Origin: Curtobacterium sp. ZW137
GTDB taxonomy: Bacteria; Actinomycetota; Actinomycetes; Actinomycetales; Microbacteriaceae
Assembly: GCF_003762905.1 (NCBI RefSeq)
Contig: NZ_RJKS01000002.1
Span: 62,001 to 126,000, forward strand
Length of the DNA stretch: 64,000 nt
Direction of reading: 5' to 3'
Shown here: positions 21,263-31,645 of the stretch, one piece after another
How positions within the stretch are numbered: the stretch's first letter is position 1
Layout: each line of letters begins with the position of its first letter
Notes under the pieces: model-generated
Seen by the model: the letters and a program-made list of their open reading frames with translations, nothing else
Databases searched by the model: none
What the model was told of the DNA's origin: nothing
Position numbers and translations under genes: made by a program

Positions 21263-21293
21263 CGACGGCGCGCAGCGCGCGACCGCGCTCCGC

Positions 21294-21381
21294 GCGAGAC
21301 GCCGCGCTCCCCGCGAGACGCCCCACTCGCCGCGAGACGCCGCCACCTCCCGCGGTGTCTCGCGGGGGTGACGGCGTCTCG
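21294..21381. repeat. GAGACGCC repeat cluster at a convergent junction
   Basis: Three direct copies of GCGAGACGCC (21294, 21313, 21332) are followed by inverted copies (GGTGTCTCGCGG at 21355, GGCGTCTCG at 21373). Together they can fold into alternative hairpins between the converging importer and MFS genes. A related cluster lies at 62143-62229. Confidence 0.65.
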
Positions 21382-21394
21382 TGTGGTGAGTCGG

Positions 21395-21404
21395 GCCTCC
21401 AGGC
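21395..21404 (+). repeat. Interspersed motif copy 6
   Basis: GCCTCCAGGCCGG stands 16 bases beyond the end of the MFS gene, directly beside the GAGACGCC cluster. Confidence 0.7.
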
Positions 21405-21419
21405 CGGTGCCGGAGCCGG

Positions 21420-23054
21420 TCAGCTGCCGGACGTGGCCTTGTCGTTGTCCGACGAGGCGCTCGCCGAACCGGAGATCACCGGGATCTCGCTCGTCGAGAA
21501 CTCCTTCGCCCAGTCCGATTGCGCGAACTCCGACGACGGGTCGTTGTACTCGTCGATGACCTGGGCCACCTCTGCCTCCGAGGCGACCGTCGGGCCGGAG
21601 CCCATGAGCGGCGTGCTCGCGGTCTCCTTCGTGAAGTACACCGCCACCAGCCCGATGAGCGCTGCGGCCATCAGGTAGAACGCGGGGATGTCCTCGGCCC
21701 AGCCGAAGCCCGCGTCCTTCGCGCCGTTGATCAGCGCGGCGGTCGCGAGCGGGGTCGTCCCACCGAAGAGCGACACCGATACGTTGAACGCGATCGCCAG
21801 GGCGCCGTAGCGGATGATCGTCGGGAACAGCGCGGGGAGCGTCGAGGGCATCGTCGAGGTGAACGTGACGAGCACGACACCGAGGATCAGCAGGCCGAAG
21901 AACACGCCGACGCCGGTACCGGTCTGCACGAGCTGCAGGGCCGGCCACGAGAACAGGAAGAAGCCGATGCAGCCGGCGGCGAGCACCGGACGACGCCCGA
22001 ACTTGTCGGACAGCCGGCCGCCGAAGGTGATCACGACCATCATCAGGATCATCACGATGACGATGAGGATCAGCCCGAACGTGGCGTTCTGCCCGAGGTT
22101 CTGCTCGAGGTAGGTCGGCATGTACGACAGCAGCATGTAGTCGGTCACGTTGAAGACCAGGACCAGGCCGATGCAGATGATGAGCGCACGCCAGTTCTCC
22201 GCGAAGAGCTTGAGGAACGGCGTCTTCTGCGACTCGCGCTCGGCCGCTTCTTCCTGCTGCTTCTGGAAGGCCGGGGTCTCCTCGAGCTTCAGACGCAGGT
22301 AGAGCCCGATCAGACCGAGCGGGCCGGCGATGATGAACGGGATGCGCCAGCCCCAGCTGAGCAGGGCGTCCTCGGACAGGCCGAACTGCAGGCCGGTGAC
22401 GATGGAGGCACCGAGCACGTACCCGGCGAGCGTGCCGAACTCGAGCCAGGAGCCCATGAACCCGCGGCGCTTGTCCGGGGAGTACTCGGCGATGAACGTC
22501 GCGGCGCCGCCGTACTCACCACCAGTCGAGAAGCCCTGCACGAAGCGGGCGACGAGGAGCAGCACCGGCGCCCAGAACCCGATCGAGCTGTACGACGGGA
22601 TCAGACCGATCATGAGCGTGCCGGCGGCCATCAGGATCATCGTCAGCGCGAGGACCTTCTGGCGGCCGATCTTGTCGCCGATCGGGCCGAACACCGCGCC
22701 GCCGATCGGACGGACGATGAAGGCCGCGGCGAAGAAGCCGAACGTGGCGACGAGGTTCGCGGCCGGGTCACCCTCGGGCAGGAACACCTTCGAGATGGTG
22801 ACCGTCAGGTACGCGAAGATGCCGAAGTCGAACCACTCCATCGCGTTGCCGAGCGCTGCTGCGGCGACGGCGCGCTTGAGGAGCGACTCCTCGACGACGG
22901 TGACGTCGCCCGTGGTGAGCTTGCGGCGTGCGCGCTTCGCGGCGCCCTTCGACCGGACCGGCCGGTCGCCGTGCGGGTGGGGTGCGTTGTTCGGTGCCAA
23001 ATCGTCCTCCGGTTGCTGTGGCTGCCTTCGGGAGTCCGACGAGAAGAGCGACAT
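21420..23054 (-). CDS. MFS transporter, metabolite:H+ symporter (ProP-like)
   Basis: Twelve-helix major facilitator of 544 residues in the MHS group (ProP, KgtP, ShiA relatives). Family marks are NAMEWFDFGIFAYL in helix 1, DKIGRQKVL in the 2-3 loop, RFVQGFSTGGEYGG in helix 4, and DKFGRRPVLAA in the 8-9 loop. It has a basic N-terminal extension of about 45 residues and a Ser/Asp-rich C-terminal tail of about 50. ProP-type proteins import proline and betaine, but substrate cannot be read from sequence. It is monocistronic and ends convergently with the ABC importer. Confidence 0.93.
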   Translation of the reverse strand: MSLFSSDSRRQPQQPEDDLAPNNAPHPHGDRPVRSKGAAKRARRKLTTGDVTVVEESLLKRAVAAAALGNAMEWFDFGIFAYLTVTISKVFLPEGDPAANLVATFGFFAAAFIVRPIGGAVFGPIGDKIGRQKVLALTMILMAAGTLMIGLIPSYSSIGFWAPVLLLVARFVQGFSTGGEYGGAATFIAEYSPDKRRGFMGSWLEFGTLAGYVLGASIVTGLQFGLSEDALLSWGWRIPFIIAGPLGLIGLYLRLKLEETPAFQKQQEEAAERESQKTPFLKLFAENWRALIICIGLVLVFNVTDYMLLSYMPTYLEQNLGQNATFGLILIVIVMILMMVVITFGGRLSDKFGRRPVLAAGCIGFFLFSWPALQLVQTGTGVGVFFGLLILGVVLVTFTSTMPSTLPALFPTIIRYGALAIAFNVSVSLFGGTTPLATAALINGAKDAGFGWAEDIPAFYLMAAALIGLVAVYFTKETASTPLMGSGPTVASEAEVAQVIDEYNDPSSEFAQSDWAKEFSTSEIPVISGSASASSDNDKATSGS

Positions 23055-23194
23055 CGCAGGACTGCGAACACCGACGGCTCGCCGAACAAACTCCGACAGA
23101 CTACCAGCTGCCCGCTCTTCATGGAATATCAGGTGTGATCCGCCTTGTCCGCATCCCGCGAACAGGCCGACCCACGCCGGATCCAGCCGCCCGG

Positions 23195-23200
23195 TACGAT
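23195..23200 (+). promoter_or_regulatory. Possible -10 of valS
   Basis: TACGAT in the 228-bp gap between the MFS gene and valS would start transcription near 23207, a leader of about 75 nt. No T-box motif is present here, in contrast to ileS. An AAAGG site lies 6 bases before the valS ATG. Confidence 0.35.
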
Positions 23201-23282
23201 TGCTGCACCGCGCGTCACGCGTGGACACTCAGGCACCTCATCACGGACTCGGTGCCGCACATAGCGATCGAAAGGCGCAGCC

Positions 23283-25877
23283 ATGACCAAGCCCATGCCC
23301 GACAAGCCCACCGTCGACGGACTCGAGCAGGTCTGGGGCCCCGTCTGGGACCAGGACGGCACCTACCGCTTCGATCGCTCCGCCGCCGCGGACCGCAGCC
23401 AGGTCTACTCGATCGACACGCCGCCGCCCACCGCCTCCGGCTCGCTGCACATCGGGCACGTGTTCTCGTACACGCACACCGACCTCAAGGCCCGGTTCGA
23501 GCGCATGCGCGGCAAGCACGTCTTCTACCCGATGGGCTGGGACGACAACGGTCTCCCCACCGAGCGTCGCGTGCAGAACTACTACGGCGTCCGCTGCGAC
23601 CCGCAGCTCCCCTACGACGGCACGTTCGTCCCGCCGTTCGAAGGCGGCGACAACAAGTCGAGCAAGGCGGCCGACCAGGTCCCGATCTCGCGCCGCAACT
23701 TCATCGAGCTGTGCGAGCGCCTGACGGTGCAGGACGAGCAGCAGTTCGAGCACCTCTTCCGCACGCTCGGTCTGTCGGTCGACTGGACGCAGTCGTACCG
23801 CACCATCGACGACACCTCTCGCGCGAGCGCCCAGCGCGCCTTCCTGCGGAACCTCGAGCGCGGCGAGGCCTACCAGGCCGACGCCCCGACGCTCTGGGAC
23901 GTCACCTTCCGCACCGCGGTGGCGCAGGCCGAGCTCGAGGACAAGGAGATGCCGGGCGCCTACCACGGCATCGCGTTCCACAAGTCGGACGGCAGCGGTG
24001 ACATCGTCATCCAGACCACCCGCCCCGAGCTCCTCCCCGCCTGCGTCGCCCTCGTCGCGCACCCGGACGACGAGCGCTTCCAGGACCTCTTCGGCACCAC
24101 GGTCCGCTCCCCCCTGTTCGACGTCGAGGTCCCGGTGCTCGCTCACCACCTCGCGCAGAAGGACAAGGGCGCCGGCATCGCGATGGTCTGCACCTTCGGT
24201 GACACCACCGACGTCGTGTGGTGGCGCGAGCTGCAGCTGCCGAACCGCGCCATCATCGGCTTCGACGGCCGCGTCCGCTCGGACGAGCCGTCGTGGATCG
24301 AGTCCGAGGGCGGCAAGGCCCTCTACGCCGAGCTCGCCGGCAAGACCGTGTTCTCCGCGAAGAAGGTCGTCGTCGACGCCCTCACCGCGTCCGGCGAGCT
24401 CGTCGGCGACGTGAAGACGATCCAGCACCCGGTGAAGTTCTTCGAGAAGGGCGACAAGCCGCTCGAGATCGTCTCGACCCGCCAGTGGTACATCGTCAAC
24501 GGCGCCCGCGACGAGTCGCTCAAGGCCACGCTCCGGCAGCGCGGCGAGGAGATCGCCTTCCACCCGGACTTCATGCGGGTCCGCTACGACAACTGGGTCG
24601 GCGGCCTGTCCGGCGACTGGCTGATCTCCCGCCAGCGCTTCTTCGGCGTGCCGCTGCCGGTCTGGTACCCGCTCGACGCCGACGGCAACCCGGTCTTCGA
24701 CCAGCCGATCGTCCCGACCGAGGCGCAGCTCCCCGTCGACCCGGCGTCCGAGCCCGCCCCCGGCTACGCCGAGGACCAGCGCGGCGTCCCCGGCGGCTTC
24801 CAGGGCGAACTCGACGTGATGGACACCTGGGCGACGTCGTCCCTGACCCCGCAGCTCGCGGGCAAGTGGGAGACCGACCCGGAGCTCTACGGCCTCGTCT
24901 ACCCGTACGACGTCCGCCCGCAGGCCCAGGACATCATCCGCACGTGGCTCTTCACGACGGTCCTCCGCAGCCAGCTCGAGGCCGACGTCGTGCCGTGGAA
25001 GCACGCCTCGATCTCCGGCTTCATCGTGGACCCGGACCGCAAGAAGATGTCGAAGTCGAAGGGCAACGTCGTCACGCCGCTCGCGATCCTCGAGCAGCAC
25101 GGCGCCGACGCGGTCCGCTACTGGGCCGCATCGTCCAAGCTCGGCACCGACGCGGCCTTCGACCCGCAGAACCCGAAGCAGATCAAGGTCGGCCGTCGTC
25201 TGGCGATCAAGGTCCTCAACGCGGCGAAGTTCGTCTACGGCTTCGAGCTGCCCTCCGGCGCCACGCGCGTCACCGAGGCGCTCGACATCGACATGCTCGC
25301 CGCGCTCCGCACCACGCTCGAGCAGGCCACCACCGCGTTCGAGGGCTTCGACCACGCCCGCGCACTCGAGGTCACGGAGCGGTTCTTCTGGACCTTCTGC
25401 GACGACTACCTCGAGCTCGTCAAGGAGCGTGCGTACGGCACCGCGCCGGACTCGACGCACGAGACCCAGGCGAGCGCCGTCCTGGCGCTGCGCGCCGCCA
25501 TCGACGTGCTGCTCCGTCTCCTGGCACCGTTCCTGCCGTTCGCGACGGAGGAAGTGTGGGCCTGGACCCACGACACCAGCGTGCACCGGGCCTCCTGGCC
25601 GACCGCTGCCGACCTGCCGGTCGACGCGGCCGAGACCGGTCTGCTCGCCGCCGTCGGGCAGGCGCTCATCGGGATCCGTGGCGCCAAGACGGCCGCCAAG
25701 GCGTCCCAGAAGACGCCGGTGACGCGTGCCGTCGTCGCGGCCCCGGCCACGACCCGCGAGCTCGTCGAGCGCGCGGCGGTCGACCTGGCGGCCGTCGGCC
25801 GCATCCAGGACCTGTCCTTCGTGGACGGCGACGTGCTCGAGGTGACCGAGATCGAGCTGGCCGAGCAGCCCGCGTAG
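23283..25877 (+). CDS. valS: Valyl-tRNA synthetase
   Basis: Class I synthetase charging tRNA-Val, with a Thr-editing domain. It has 864 residues. The active site shows LHIGH (near 56-60) and KKMSKSKGN (near 587). It resembles the form shared by archaea and some Actinobacteria: the N-terminal DDNGLPTERR segment is present, and the C-terminal coiled-coil arm of E. coli ValRS appears missing, because the protein ends soon after the anticodon-binding region. Confidence 0.97.
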   Translation: MTKPMPDKPTVDGLEQVWGPVWDQDGTYRFDRSAAADRSQVYSIDTPPPTASGSLHIGHVFSYTHTDLKARFERMRGKHVFYPMGWDDNGLPTERRVQNYYGVRCDPQLPYDGTFVPPFEGGDNKSSKAADQVPISRRNFIELCERLTVQDEQQFEHLFRTLGLSVDWTQSYRTIDDTSRASAQRAFLRNLERGEAYQADAPTLWDVTFRTAVAQAELEDKEMPGAYHGIAFHKSDGSGDIVIQTTRPELLPACVALVAHPDDERFQDLFGTTVRSPLFDVEVPVLAHHLAQKDKGAGIAMVCTFGDTTDVVWWRELQLPNRAIIGFDGRVRSDEPSWIESEGGKALYAELAGKTVFSAKKVVVDALTASGELVGDVKTIQHPVKFFEKGDKPLEIVSTRQWYIVNGARDESLKATLRQRGEEIAFHPDFMRVRYDNWVGGLSGDWLISRQRFFGVPLPVWYPLDADGNPVFDQPIVPTEAQLPVDPASEPAPGYAEDQRGVPGGFQGELDVMDTWATSSLTPQLAGKWETDPELYGLVYPYDVRPQAQDIIRTWLFTTVLRSQLEADVVPWKHASISGFIVDPDRKKMSKSKGNVVTPLAILEQHGADAVRYWAASSKLGTDAAFDPQNPKQIKVGRRLAIKVLNAAKFVYGFELPSGATRVTEALDIDMLAALRTTLEQATTAFEGFDHARALEVTERFFWTFCDDYLELVKERAYGTAPDSTHETQASAVLALRAAIDVLLRLLAPFLPFATEEVWAWTHDTSVHRASWPTAADLPVDAAETGLLAAVGQALIGIRGAKTAAKASQKTPVTRAVVAAPATTRELVERAAVDLAAVGRIQDLSFVDGDVLEVTEIELAEQPA

Positions 25878-25921
25878 GGTCGCGTTCGTCTCGGTTCACC
25901 ATCGACGGCCAGGAGGCTCGG

Positions 25922-26173
25922 ATGCAGTTGGGTACGCGCTGGAACGTGGGTGCGTCAGCACCCTCACGGCTCGACGAAGCGCTGGTCGTGGCGGTGCGGT
26001 CCGTCGAGGACGAGTTGGCCGCGGAGTCGGTCGACACGACCGGGTGGGGGTGGACGCTCACCTACCTGGAGGGCAAGCCCCGGGTCGAGCTGGACGACGG
26101 CACGTCGATCCACCTCGACGACGCCGGGCACGCCCAGGTGACGAACCCGGACGACGCCCCCGAAGAGGACTGA
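25922..26173 (+). CDS. Small conserved unknown downstream of valS
   Basis: Acidic protein of 83 residues with no recognised family, signal peptide or membrane segment. It includes RLDEALVVAVRSVEDELA, a likely helix, then a beta-rich stretch with WTLTYLEGKPRVEL and an Asp/Glu tail. The ATG at 25922 has a good site (AGGAGG) 5 bases upstream and lies 44 bases after valS, so it is likely co-transcribed. Convergent palindrome D follows. Confidence 0.75.
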   Translation: MQLGTRWNVGASAPSRLDEALVVAVRSVEDELAAESVDTTGWGWTLTYLEGKPRVELDDGTSIHLDDAGHAQVTNPDDAPEED

Positions 26174-26217
26174 GGCGCGCGCTGGCCCGCTCGCGCGGCG
26201 GCGGTGCCGCTCGGCGG

Positions 26218-26279
26218 CGCACAACGAAAACCGGCTCGAACCACGGACTTCCGCGGTTCGGGCCGGTTTCGGTTGTGCG
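26218..26279. terminator. Convergent-junction palindrome D
   Basis: Arms 26218-26242 and 26255-26279 pair with a few mismatches. The outer cap CGCACAAC/GTTGTGCG and the inner CCGGCTCGAACC core match palindrome C. It separates the converging small unknown and the hydrolase gene. Confidence 0.7.
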
Positions 26280-26282
26280 GGG

Positions 26283-27182
<900 letters not shown>

Positions 27183-27190
27183 CTACACTA

Positions 27191-27206
27191 GAGAACGATC
27201 GTTCCC
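27191..27206. promoter_or_regulatory. Palindromic operator 2 and TetR promoter
   Basis: GAGAACGATCGTTCCC repeats the operator with a 12-bp perfect core (27193-27204), its centre 35 bp from operator 1. The -10-like TACACT (27184-27189) abuts it, so bound repressor would block TetR transcription. Confidence 0.7.
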
Positions 27207-27251
27207 AGCGCAAGTCGGCGCGGTGGACGGGCAGTGGAGAAGGGATGCACC

Positions 27252-27830
27252 ATGCCAGTCACCATCGAACCGGACACCCGGGCGCACATCGTCGACGTCG
27301 CGGACGAGCTCTTCTACACGCGCGGGATCCAGTCCGTCGGCATGGACGAGATCCGGACCGGCGCGGGCGTCTCGCTGAAGAAGCTCTACGCCGCCTTCCC
27401 CGGCAAGGACTCCCTCATCGCCGCGGTGCTCGCCGGCCGGCACGAGTACTGGGAGCACGGCCTGGCCCAGGCGGTCGACGCCGCGACGACCCCGCGCGAC
27501 AAGCTCCTCGCGATGTACGACTTCCTCGAGTCCTGGTTCGGCGACGCCACCTTCCGCGGGTGCGGCTTCATCAACGCCTTCGGGGAGCTCGGCGCGACCT
27601 CCCCCGCGGTCGCGGAGATCGCCCGCGCACACAAGGAGTCCTTCCAGCACTACGTCGCCGGACTCACGCGGACGGCAGTGTCGGATCCGGCCCTCGCCGA
27701 GGAGCTCGCCGCGCAGCTGGCCCTGCTGGCCGAGGGGGCGCAGACCACGGCGGCCATCGCCGGAGACGCGGCCCCCGCCCGGCACGCACGGCGCGCGGCT
27801 GCCACGCTGATCGACGCTGCAACCGCGTAG
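27252..27830 (+). CDS. TetR family regulator, AcrR-like
   Basis: Regulator of 192 residues. The helix-turn-helix covers about 12-55 (ELFYTRGIQSVGMDEIRTG, then SLKKLYAAFPGKDSL). The ligand region carries GCGFINAFGELGA, seen in regulators of stress-linked hydrolases. ATG 27252 was preferred to 27234 because the next residues open the helix and a GAAGGG site lies nearby. It is divergent from the chloroperoxidase-like hydrolase, with paired operators between. Confidence 0.92.
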   Translation: MPVTIEPDTRAHIVDVADELFYTRGIQSVGMDEIRTGAGVSLKKLYAAFPGKDSLIAAVLAGRHEYWEHGLAQAVDAATTPRDKLLAMYDFLESWFGDATFRGCGFINAFGELGATSPAVAEIARAHKESFQHYVAGLTRTAVSDPALAEELAAQLALLAEGAQTTAAIAGDAAPARHARRAAATLIDAATA

Positions 27831-27843
27831 CTAGGGTGGGGTG

Positions 27844-29868
27844 ATGACGACGCCGTTCGACGAACCGAGCACCCTCCCCTACGCACTCCCCCCGTTCGAC
27901 CAGGTCCGGCTCGAGCACCACCGTCCGGGCTTCGACGCCGGGATCCGAGCGCAGCGTGCCGAGGTCGAGGCGATCGCCACGAACCCGGACGCCCCGACGT
28001 TCGAGAACACGCTCGTGGCGCTCGAGCGGACCGGGCAGCTGCTCTCCCGCGTGAGCATGGTGTTCTTCACGCTCTCCTCGGCGGACTCCACGCCGGAGCT
28101 GCACGACATCGAGGCCGAGGTCTCACCGCTCCTCGCAGCCCACCGCGACGCGATCACCCTCGACTCCCGGCTCTACGAGCGCGTCCGAGCCGTGCGCGAC
28201 AGCGCCCCCGAGACCGGGCTCGAGGGAGAGGACCTGCGCCTCGTGGAGCGCACCTTCACCGAGATGACCCTGGCGGGCGCCGGCCTCGACGACGCCGGCA
28301 AGGAGCGCCTCACCGCGATCAACCAGGAGCTCTCCACCCTCACGACCACGTTCGAGCGCAACCTGCTCGACGAGACGAACGACCTCGCGGTGCACGTCAC
28401 GTCGGAGGAGTCGCTGATCGGCCTCGACGACGGTGCCAAGTCCGCCGCCGCCGGTGCCGCAGCCGACCGCGGCCTGGACGGCTGGCTCATCACCCTGCCG
28501 CTCTACACCGGCCACCCGTGGCTGGCGTCCCTGGCCGACCGCGACCTCCGCGAACGCATCATGCGCGCCTCGCTCTCCCGCGGTCGCCGCGGCAACGAGC
28601 ACGACAACCGGGACGTCCTGCTCCGCATCGTCCGGCTCCGTGCCGAGCGTGCCGAACTGCTCGGCTTCCCGAACCACGCCGCCGTGGTCACCGCCGACGA
28701 GACCGCCGGCACTCCCGAGGCCGTCGACGGGCTGCTGTCCTCGCTGGTCGGTGCCGCTGCGGCGAACGCCGACGACGAGCGTGCCGTCCGCTCCCAGACC
28801 GTCGGCTTCGACGTCGAGGCGTGGGACTGGGCGTACGCGACGGAGATCCTCCGCGGCGAGCAGTTCGCGGCGGACAGCTCAGCCACCCGCCCCTACCTCG
28901 AGGCGGACCGGGTCCTGCACGACGGCGTCTTCTTCGCCGCGAACGCGCTCTACGGGCTGAAGTTCGCCGAGCGCCCGGACCTCCACGGGTACAACGACGA
29001 GGTCCGCGTGTTCGAGGTCACCGACGAGGACGACACCCCCGTCGGCCTGTACCTGCTCGACCTCTACACGCGGGACGGCAAGCGCGGTGGCGCCTGGATG
29101 AACCCGGTCGTCGAGCAGTCGGCGCTGATGGGCACGCTGCCCGTCGTCGTGAACAACCTCAACGTCGCCAAGCCCGCGACCGGCTCCCCGACGCTCCTCA
29201 TCCAGGACGAGGTCGAGACGCTCTTCCACGAGTTCGGCCACGCGCTGCACGGTCTCATCGCCCGGACGACCTACCCGCGCTTCTCGGGCACGAACGTCGA
29301 GCGGGACTTCGTCGAGTTCCCGAGCCAGGTCAACGAGATGTGGGTCTCCTGGCCGGAGGTCCTGGCGAACTACGCCAAGCACCACGAGACCGGTGAGCCG
29401 ATGCCCCCGGAGCTCGTCCTCGGGCTGAGCGACTCGGCGGGCTTCAACGAGGGGTTCGGCACCACCGAGTACCTCGCCGCGGCCCTGCTCGACCAGGCGT
29501 GGCACCGGCTCTCCAAGGCCGAGGCCGATGCCGTGACCGACGTCGAGGCCTTCGAGCGCCAGGCCCTCGCGGACGCGGGCATCGACGTCGCCGCGGTCCC
29601 GCCGCGCTACTCGTCGACGTACTTCGCGCACACGTTCTCCGGCGGGTACGACGCCGGCTACTACGGGTACATCTGGAGCGAGGTGCTCGACGCCGACACC
29701 GTGGAGTGGTTCCGCGACCACGGTGGACTGGACCGCGCTGCCGGGCGTCGCTTCGCCACGATGGTGCTCGGGGTCGGCGGGTCGAAGGACCCGATCGAGG
29801 CCTTCCGCGAGTTCCGTGGCCGCGACGCCGAGGTCGGCCCCCTGCTCCGCCGCCGCGGCCTGCAGTAG
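27844..29868 (+). CDS. M3 family zinc oligopeptidase
   Basis: Cytoplasmic metallopeptidase (thimet oligopeptidase/Dcp group) that cuts short peptides. It has 674 residues, the family's normal length. The zinc motif is HEFGH (His462, Glu463, His466) with a downstream Glu in the FVEFPSQVNE stretch. ATG 27844 lies exactly 6 bases after TAGGGT (27832-27837), which supports a leaderless mRNA starting at this ATG and not at the adjoining GTG 27841. It fits the window's peptide-degradation theme. Confidence 0.95.
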   Translation: MTTPFDEPSTLPYALPPFDQVRLEHHRPGFDAGIRAQRAEVEAIATNPDAPTFENTLVALERTGQLLSRVSMVFFTLSSADSTPELHDIEAEVSPLLAAHRDAITLDSRLYERVRAVRDSAPETGLEGEDLRLVERTFTEMTLAGAGLDDAGKERLTAINQELSTLTTTFERNLLDETNDLAVHVTSEESLIGLDDGAKSAAAGAAADRGLDGWLITLPLYTGHPWLASLADRDLRERIMRASLSRGRRGNEHDNRDVLLRIVRLRAERAELLGFPNHAAVVTADETAGTPEAVDGLLSSLVGAAAANADDERAVRSQTVGFDVEAWDWAYATEILRGEQFAADSSATRPYLEADRVLHDGVFFAANALYGLKFAERPDLHGYNDEVRVFEVTDEDDTPVGLYLLDLYTRDGKRGGAWMNPVVEQSALMGTLPVVVNNLNVAKPATGSPTLLIQDEVETLFHEFGHALHGLIARTTYPRFSGTNVERDFVEFPSQVNEMWVSWPEVLANYAKHHETGEPMPPELVLGLSDSAGFNEGFGTTEYLAAALLDQAWHRLSKAEADAVTDVEAFERQALADAGIDVAAVPPRYSSTYFAHTFSGGYDAGYYGYIWSEVLDADTVEWFRDHGGLDRAAGRRFATMVLGVGGSKDPIEAFREFRGRDAEVGPLLRRRGLQ

Positions 29869-29888
29869 CGCGGGCGCGGGCGGGCGCG

Positions 29889-29971
29889 GTTCCCCGCGTA
29901 GGAAGTTCGCCGCGTGGGCAGTTCCCCGCGTAGGAAGTTCGCCGCGTGGGCAGTTCCCCGCGTAGGCAGTC
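29889..29971. repeat. 32-bp tandem repeat, 2.5 copies
   Basis: Two exact 32-bp copies (29889-29920, 29921-29952) and a partial third (29953-29971) follow the M3 peptidase. Each alternates GTTCCCCGCG and GTTCGCCGCG half-units. The copies adjoin with no spacers, so this is not a CRISPR. It fills much of the 335-bp convergent gap 29869-30203. Confidence 0.8.
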
Positions 29972-30019
29972 GAATCGCGCGTAGGCGGTCGGAAGTTCTG
30001 CCCCCCTACGCGCGATTCG
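29971..30019. terminator. Stem-loop after the 32-bp repeats
   Basis: Perfect 15-bp arms (29971-29985, 30005-30019) around a 19-nt loop. The arms begin CGAATCGCGCGTAGG. Further on, 30058-30135 holds imperfect CGGCACCGCGC direct repeats with no gene. Confidence 0.6.
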
Positions 30020-30154
30020 CCTTCCCACAACGGGCGTGATGGGAAGGAACGCACGCGAACCCCGCGGTCGGCACCGCGCACGCGCACCCCGCGCCCGGCA
30101 CCGCGCGCGAACCCCGCCGCCGGCACCGCGCACGCGCACCCGCGCCACACAGCA

Positions 30155-30187
30155 GAAGGGCCCACACCGACACGGTGCGGGCCCTTC
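30155..30187 (-). terminator. Terminator downstream of clpX
   Basis: Arms GAAGGGCCCACACC and GGTGCGGGCCCTTC (30155-30168, 30174-30187) pair with one mismatch across a 5-nt loop, 17 bases after the clpX stop. It could serve both directions. Confidence 0.65.
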
Positions 30188-30203
30188 GTGCGTGGCGGAA
30201 CGC

Positions 30204-31484
30204 CTACGCGGACTTCTCGACGCGCTTCGCCCGCGGCCGCGGCACGATCGTCGGCGCCGCGTTCTCGAGCACCGACTCGCGCGTGACGACCACCCGGGCG
30301 ACGTCGTCGTCCGAGGGCACGTCGAACATGATCGGCCCGAGCACTTCTTCCATGATCGCGCGGAGGCCACGAGCACCGGTCTGCCGCAGCACGGCCAGGT
30401 CGGCGATCGCTTCGAGCGCGCCCTGGTCGAACTCGAGCTCGACGCCGTCGATCTGGAACATCCGCTGGTACTGGCGGACGAGCGCGTTCTTCGGCTCGGT
30501 GAGGATCTGCATGAGCGCGGACTGGTCGAGCTGCGACACCGTGGTGACGACGGGGAGACGACCGATGAACTCGGGGATGAGCCCGAACTTGTGGAGGTCT
30601 TCCGGCAGCACGTCGGCGTAGAGGTCCTGCTGGTCGAGCGGGCTGTGCAGCTGCGCGCCGAACCCGATGCCGCGCTTGCCCACGCGGGAGGACACGATCT
30701 CTTCGAGCCCCGCGAACGCACCGGCCACGATGAACAGCACGTTCGTCGTGTCGATCTGGATGAACTCCTGGTGCGGGTGCTTCCGGCCACCCTGCGGCGG
30801 GACCGAGGCGACCGTGCCTTCGAGGATCTTGAGCAGCGCCTGCTGCACACCTTCGCCGGACACGTCGCGCGTGATCGACGGGTTCTCCGCCTTGCGCGCG
30901 ATCTTGTCGACCTCGTCGATGTAGATGATGCCCGTCTCGGCCCGCTTGACGTCGTAGTCCGCGGCCTGGATGAGCTTGAGGAGGATGTTCTCGACGTCTT
31001 CGCCGACGTAGCCGGCTTCGGTCAGGGCGGTGGCGTCAGCGACCGCGAACGGCACGTTGAGGCGCTTGGCGAGGGTCTGCGCGAGGTAGGTCTTCCCGCA
31101 GCCGGTCGGCCCGATGAGCAGGATGTTCGACTTGGCGATCTCGACGTCGTCGCGGTCTTCGGCCGCGGTGATCTGCCCCTGTGCGCGGATGCGCTTGTAG
31201 TGGTTGTAGACCGCCACCGCCAGGGCGCGCTTCGCCGGGTCCTGCCCGATGACGTACTCCTGCAGGAAGTCGAAGATCTCGCGCGGCTTCGGGAGTTCGA
31301 ACTCACCGCTGCCGGTCTCGTCGCTGGCTTCCGCCAGACGCTCTTCGATGATCTCGTTGCAGAGTTCGACGCATTCGTCACAGATGTAGACGCCGGGACC
31401 GGCGATCAGCTGTTGTACCTGCTTCTGGCTCTTGCCACAGAAGGAGCACTTGAGGAGGTCAGCGCTCTCTCCGATGCGTGCCAT
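30204..31484 (-). CDS. clpX: ATP-dependent Clp protease ATP-binding subunit ClpX
   Basis: AAA+ unfoldase that feeds proteins to ClpP. It has 426 residues. The N-terminal zinc-binding domain has CSFC (13-16) and CDECVELC. Walker A is GPTGCGKT (near 125), Walker B IDEVDK (near 187), and the GYVGEDVE pore-proximal loop follows Walker A. The IGF-type loop for ClpP docking is present as RGIGFGA. ATG 31484 opens [13 protein letters not shown], the standard actinobacterial start. It is separated from clpP1P2 by the copper genes on the other strand. Confidence 0.98.
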   Translation of the reverse strand: MARIGESADLLKCSFCGKSQKQVQQLIAGPGVYICDECVELCNEIIEERLAEASDETGSGEFELPKPREIFDFLQEYVIGQDPAKRALAVAVYNHYKRIRAQGQITAAEDRDDVEIAKSNILLIGPTGCGKTYLAQTLAKRLNVPFAVADATALTEAGYVGEDVENILLKLIQAADYDVKRAETGIIYIDEVDKIARKAENPSITRDVSGEGVQQALLKILEGTVASVPPQGGRKHPHQEFIQIDTTNVLFIVAGAFAGLEEIVSSRVGKRGIGFGAQLHSPLDQQDLYADVLPEDLHKFGLIPEFIGRLPVVTTVSQLDQSALMQILTEPKNALVRQYQRMFQIDGVELEFDQGALEAIADLAVLRQTGARGLRAIMEEVLGPIMFDVPSDDDVARVVVTRESVLENAAPTIVPRPRAKRVEKSA

Positions 31485-31645
31485 GCTCCGGCCTTCCCTG
31501 GTCGACGTGCACGCCGGTTCGCGTCCACGAGGTCGTCGTGTTGTCGAGCCTAACCGCAACCGGCGACACTCACGGCGACGCCGGGCGCGTTTCCGGCGGC
31601 ACGTTCGCCCAGGGCGTTCGGTCCTGCTAAGTTGTCCTCGGATCT

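Noticed and set aside
23055-23282. T-box leader for valS
   Set aside because: No T-box core or specifier stem was found, unlike the ileS leader.
23241-25586. Long antisense frame over valS
   Set aside because: Low-complexity acidic/basic composition and complete overlap with ValRS motifs on the other strand.
29889-29971. Possible CRISPR array
   Set aside because: Repeats adjoin with no variable spacers, there are only 2.5 copies, and no cas genes are near.
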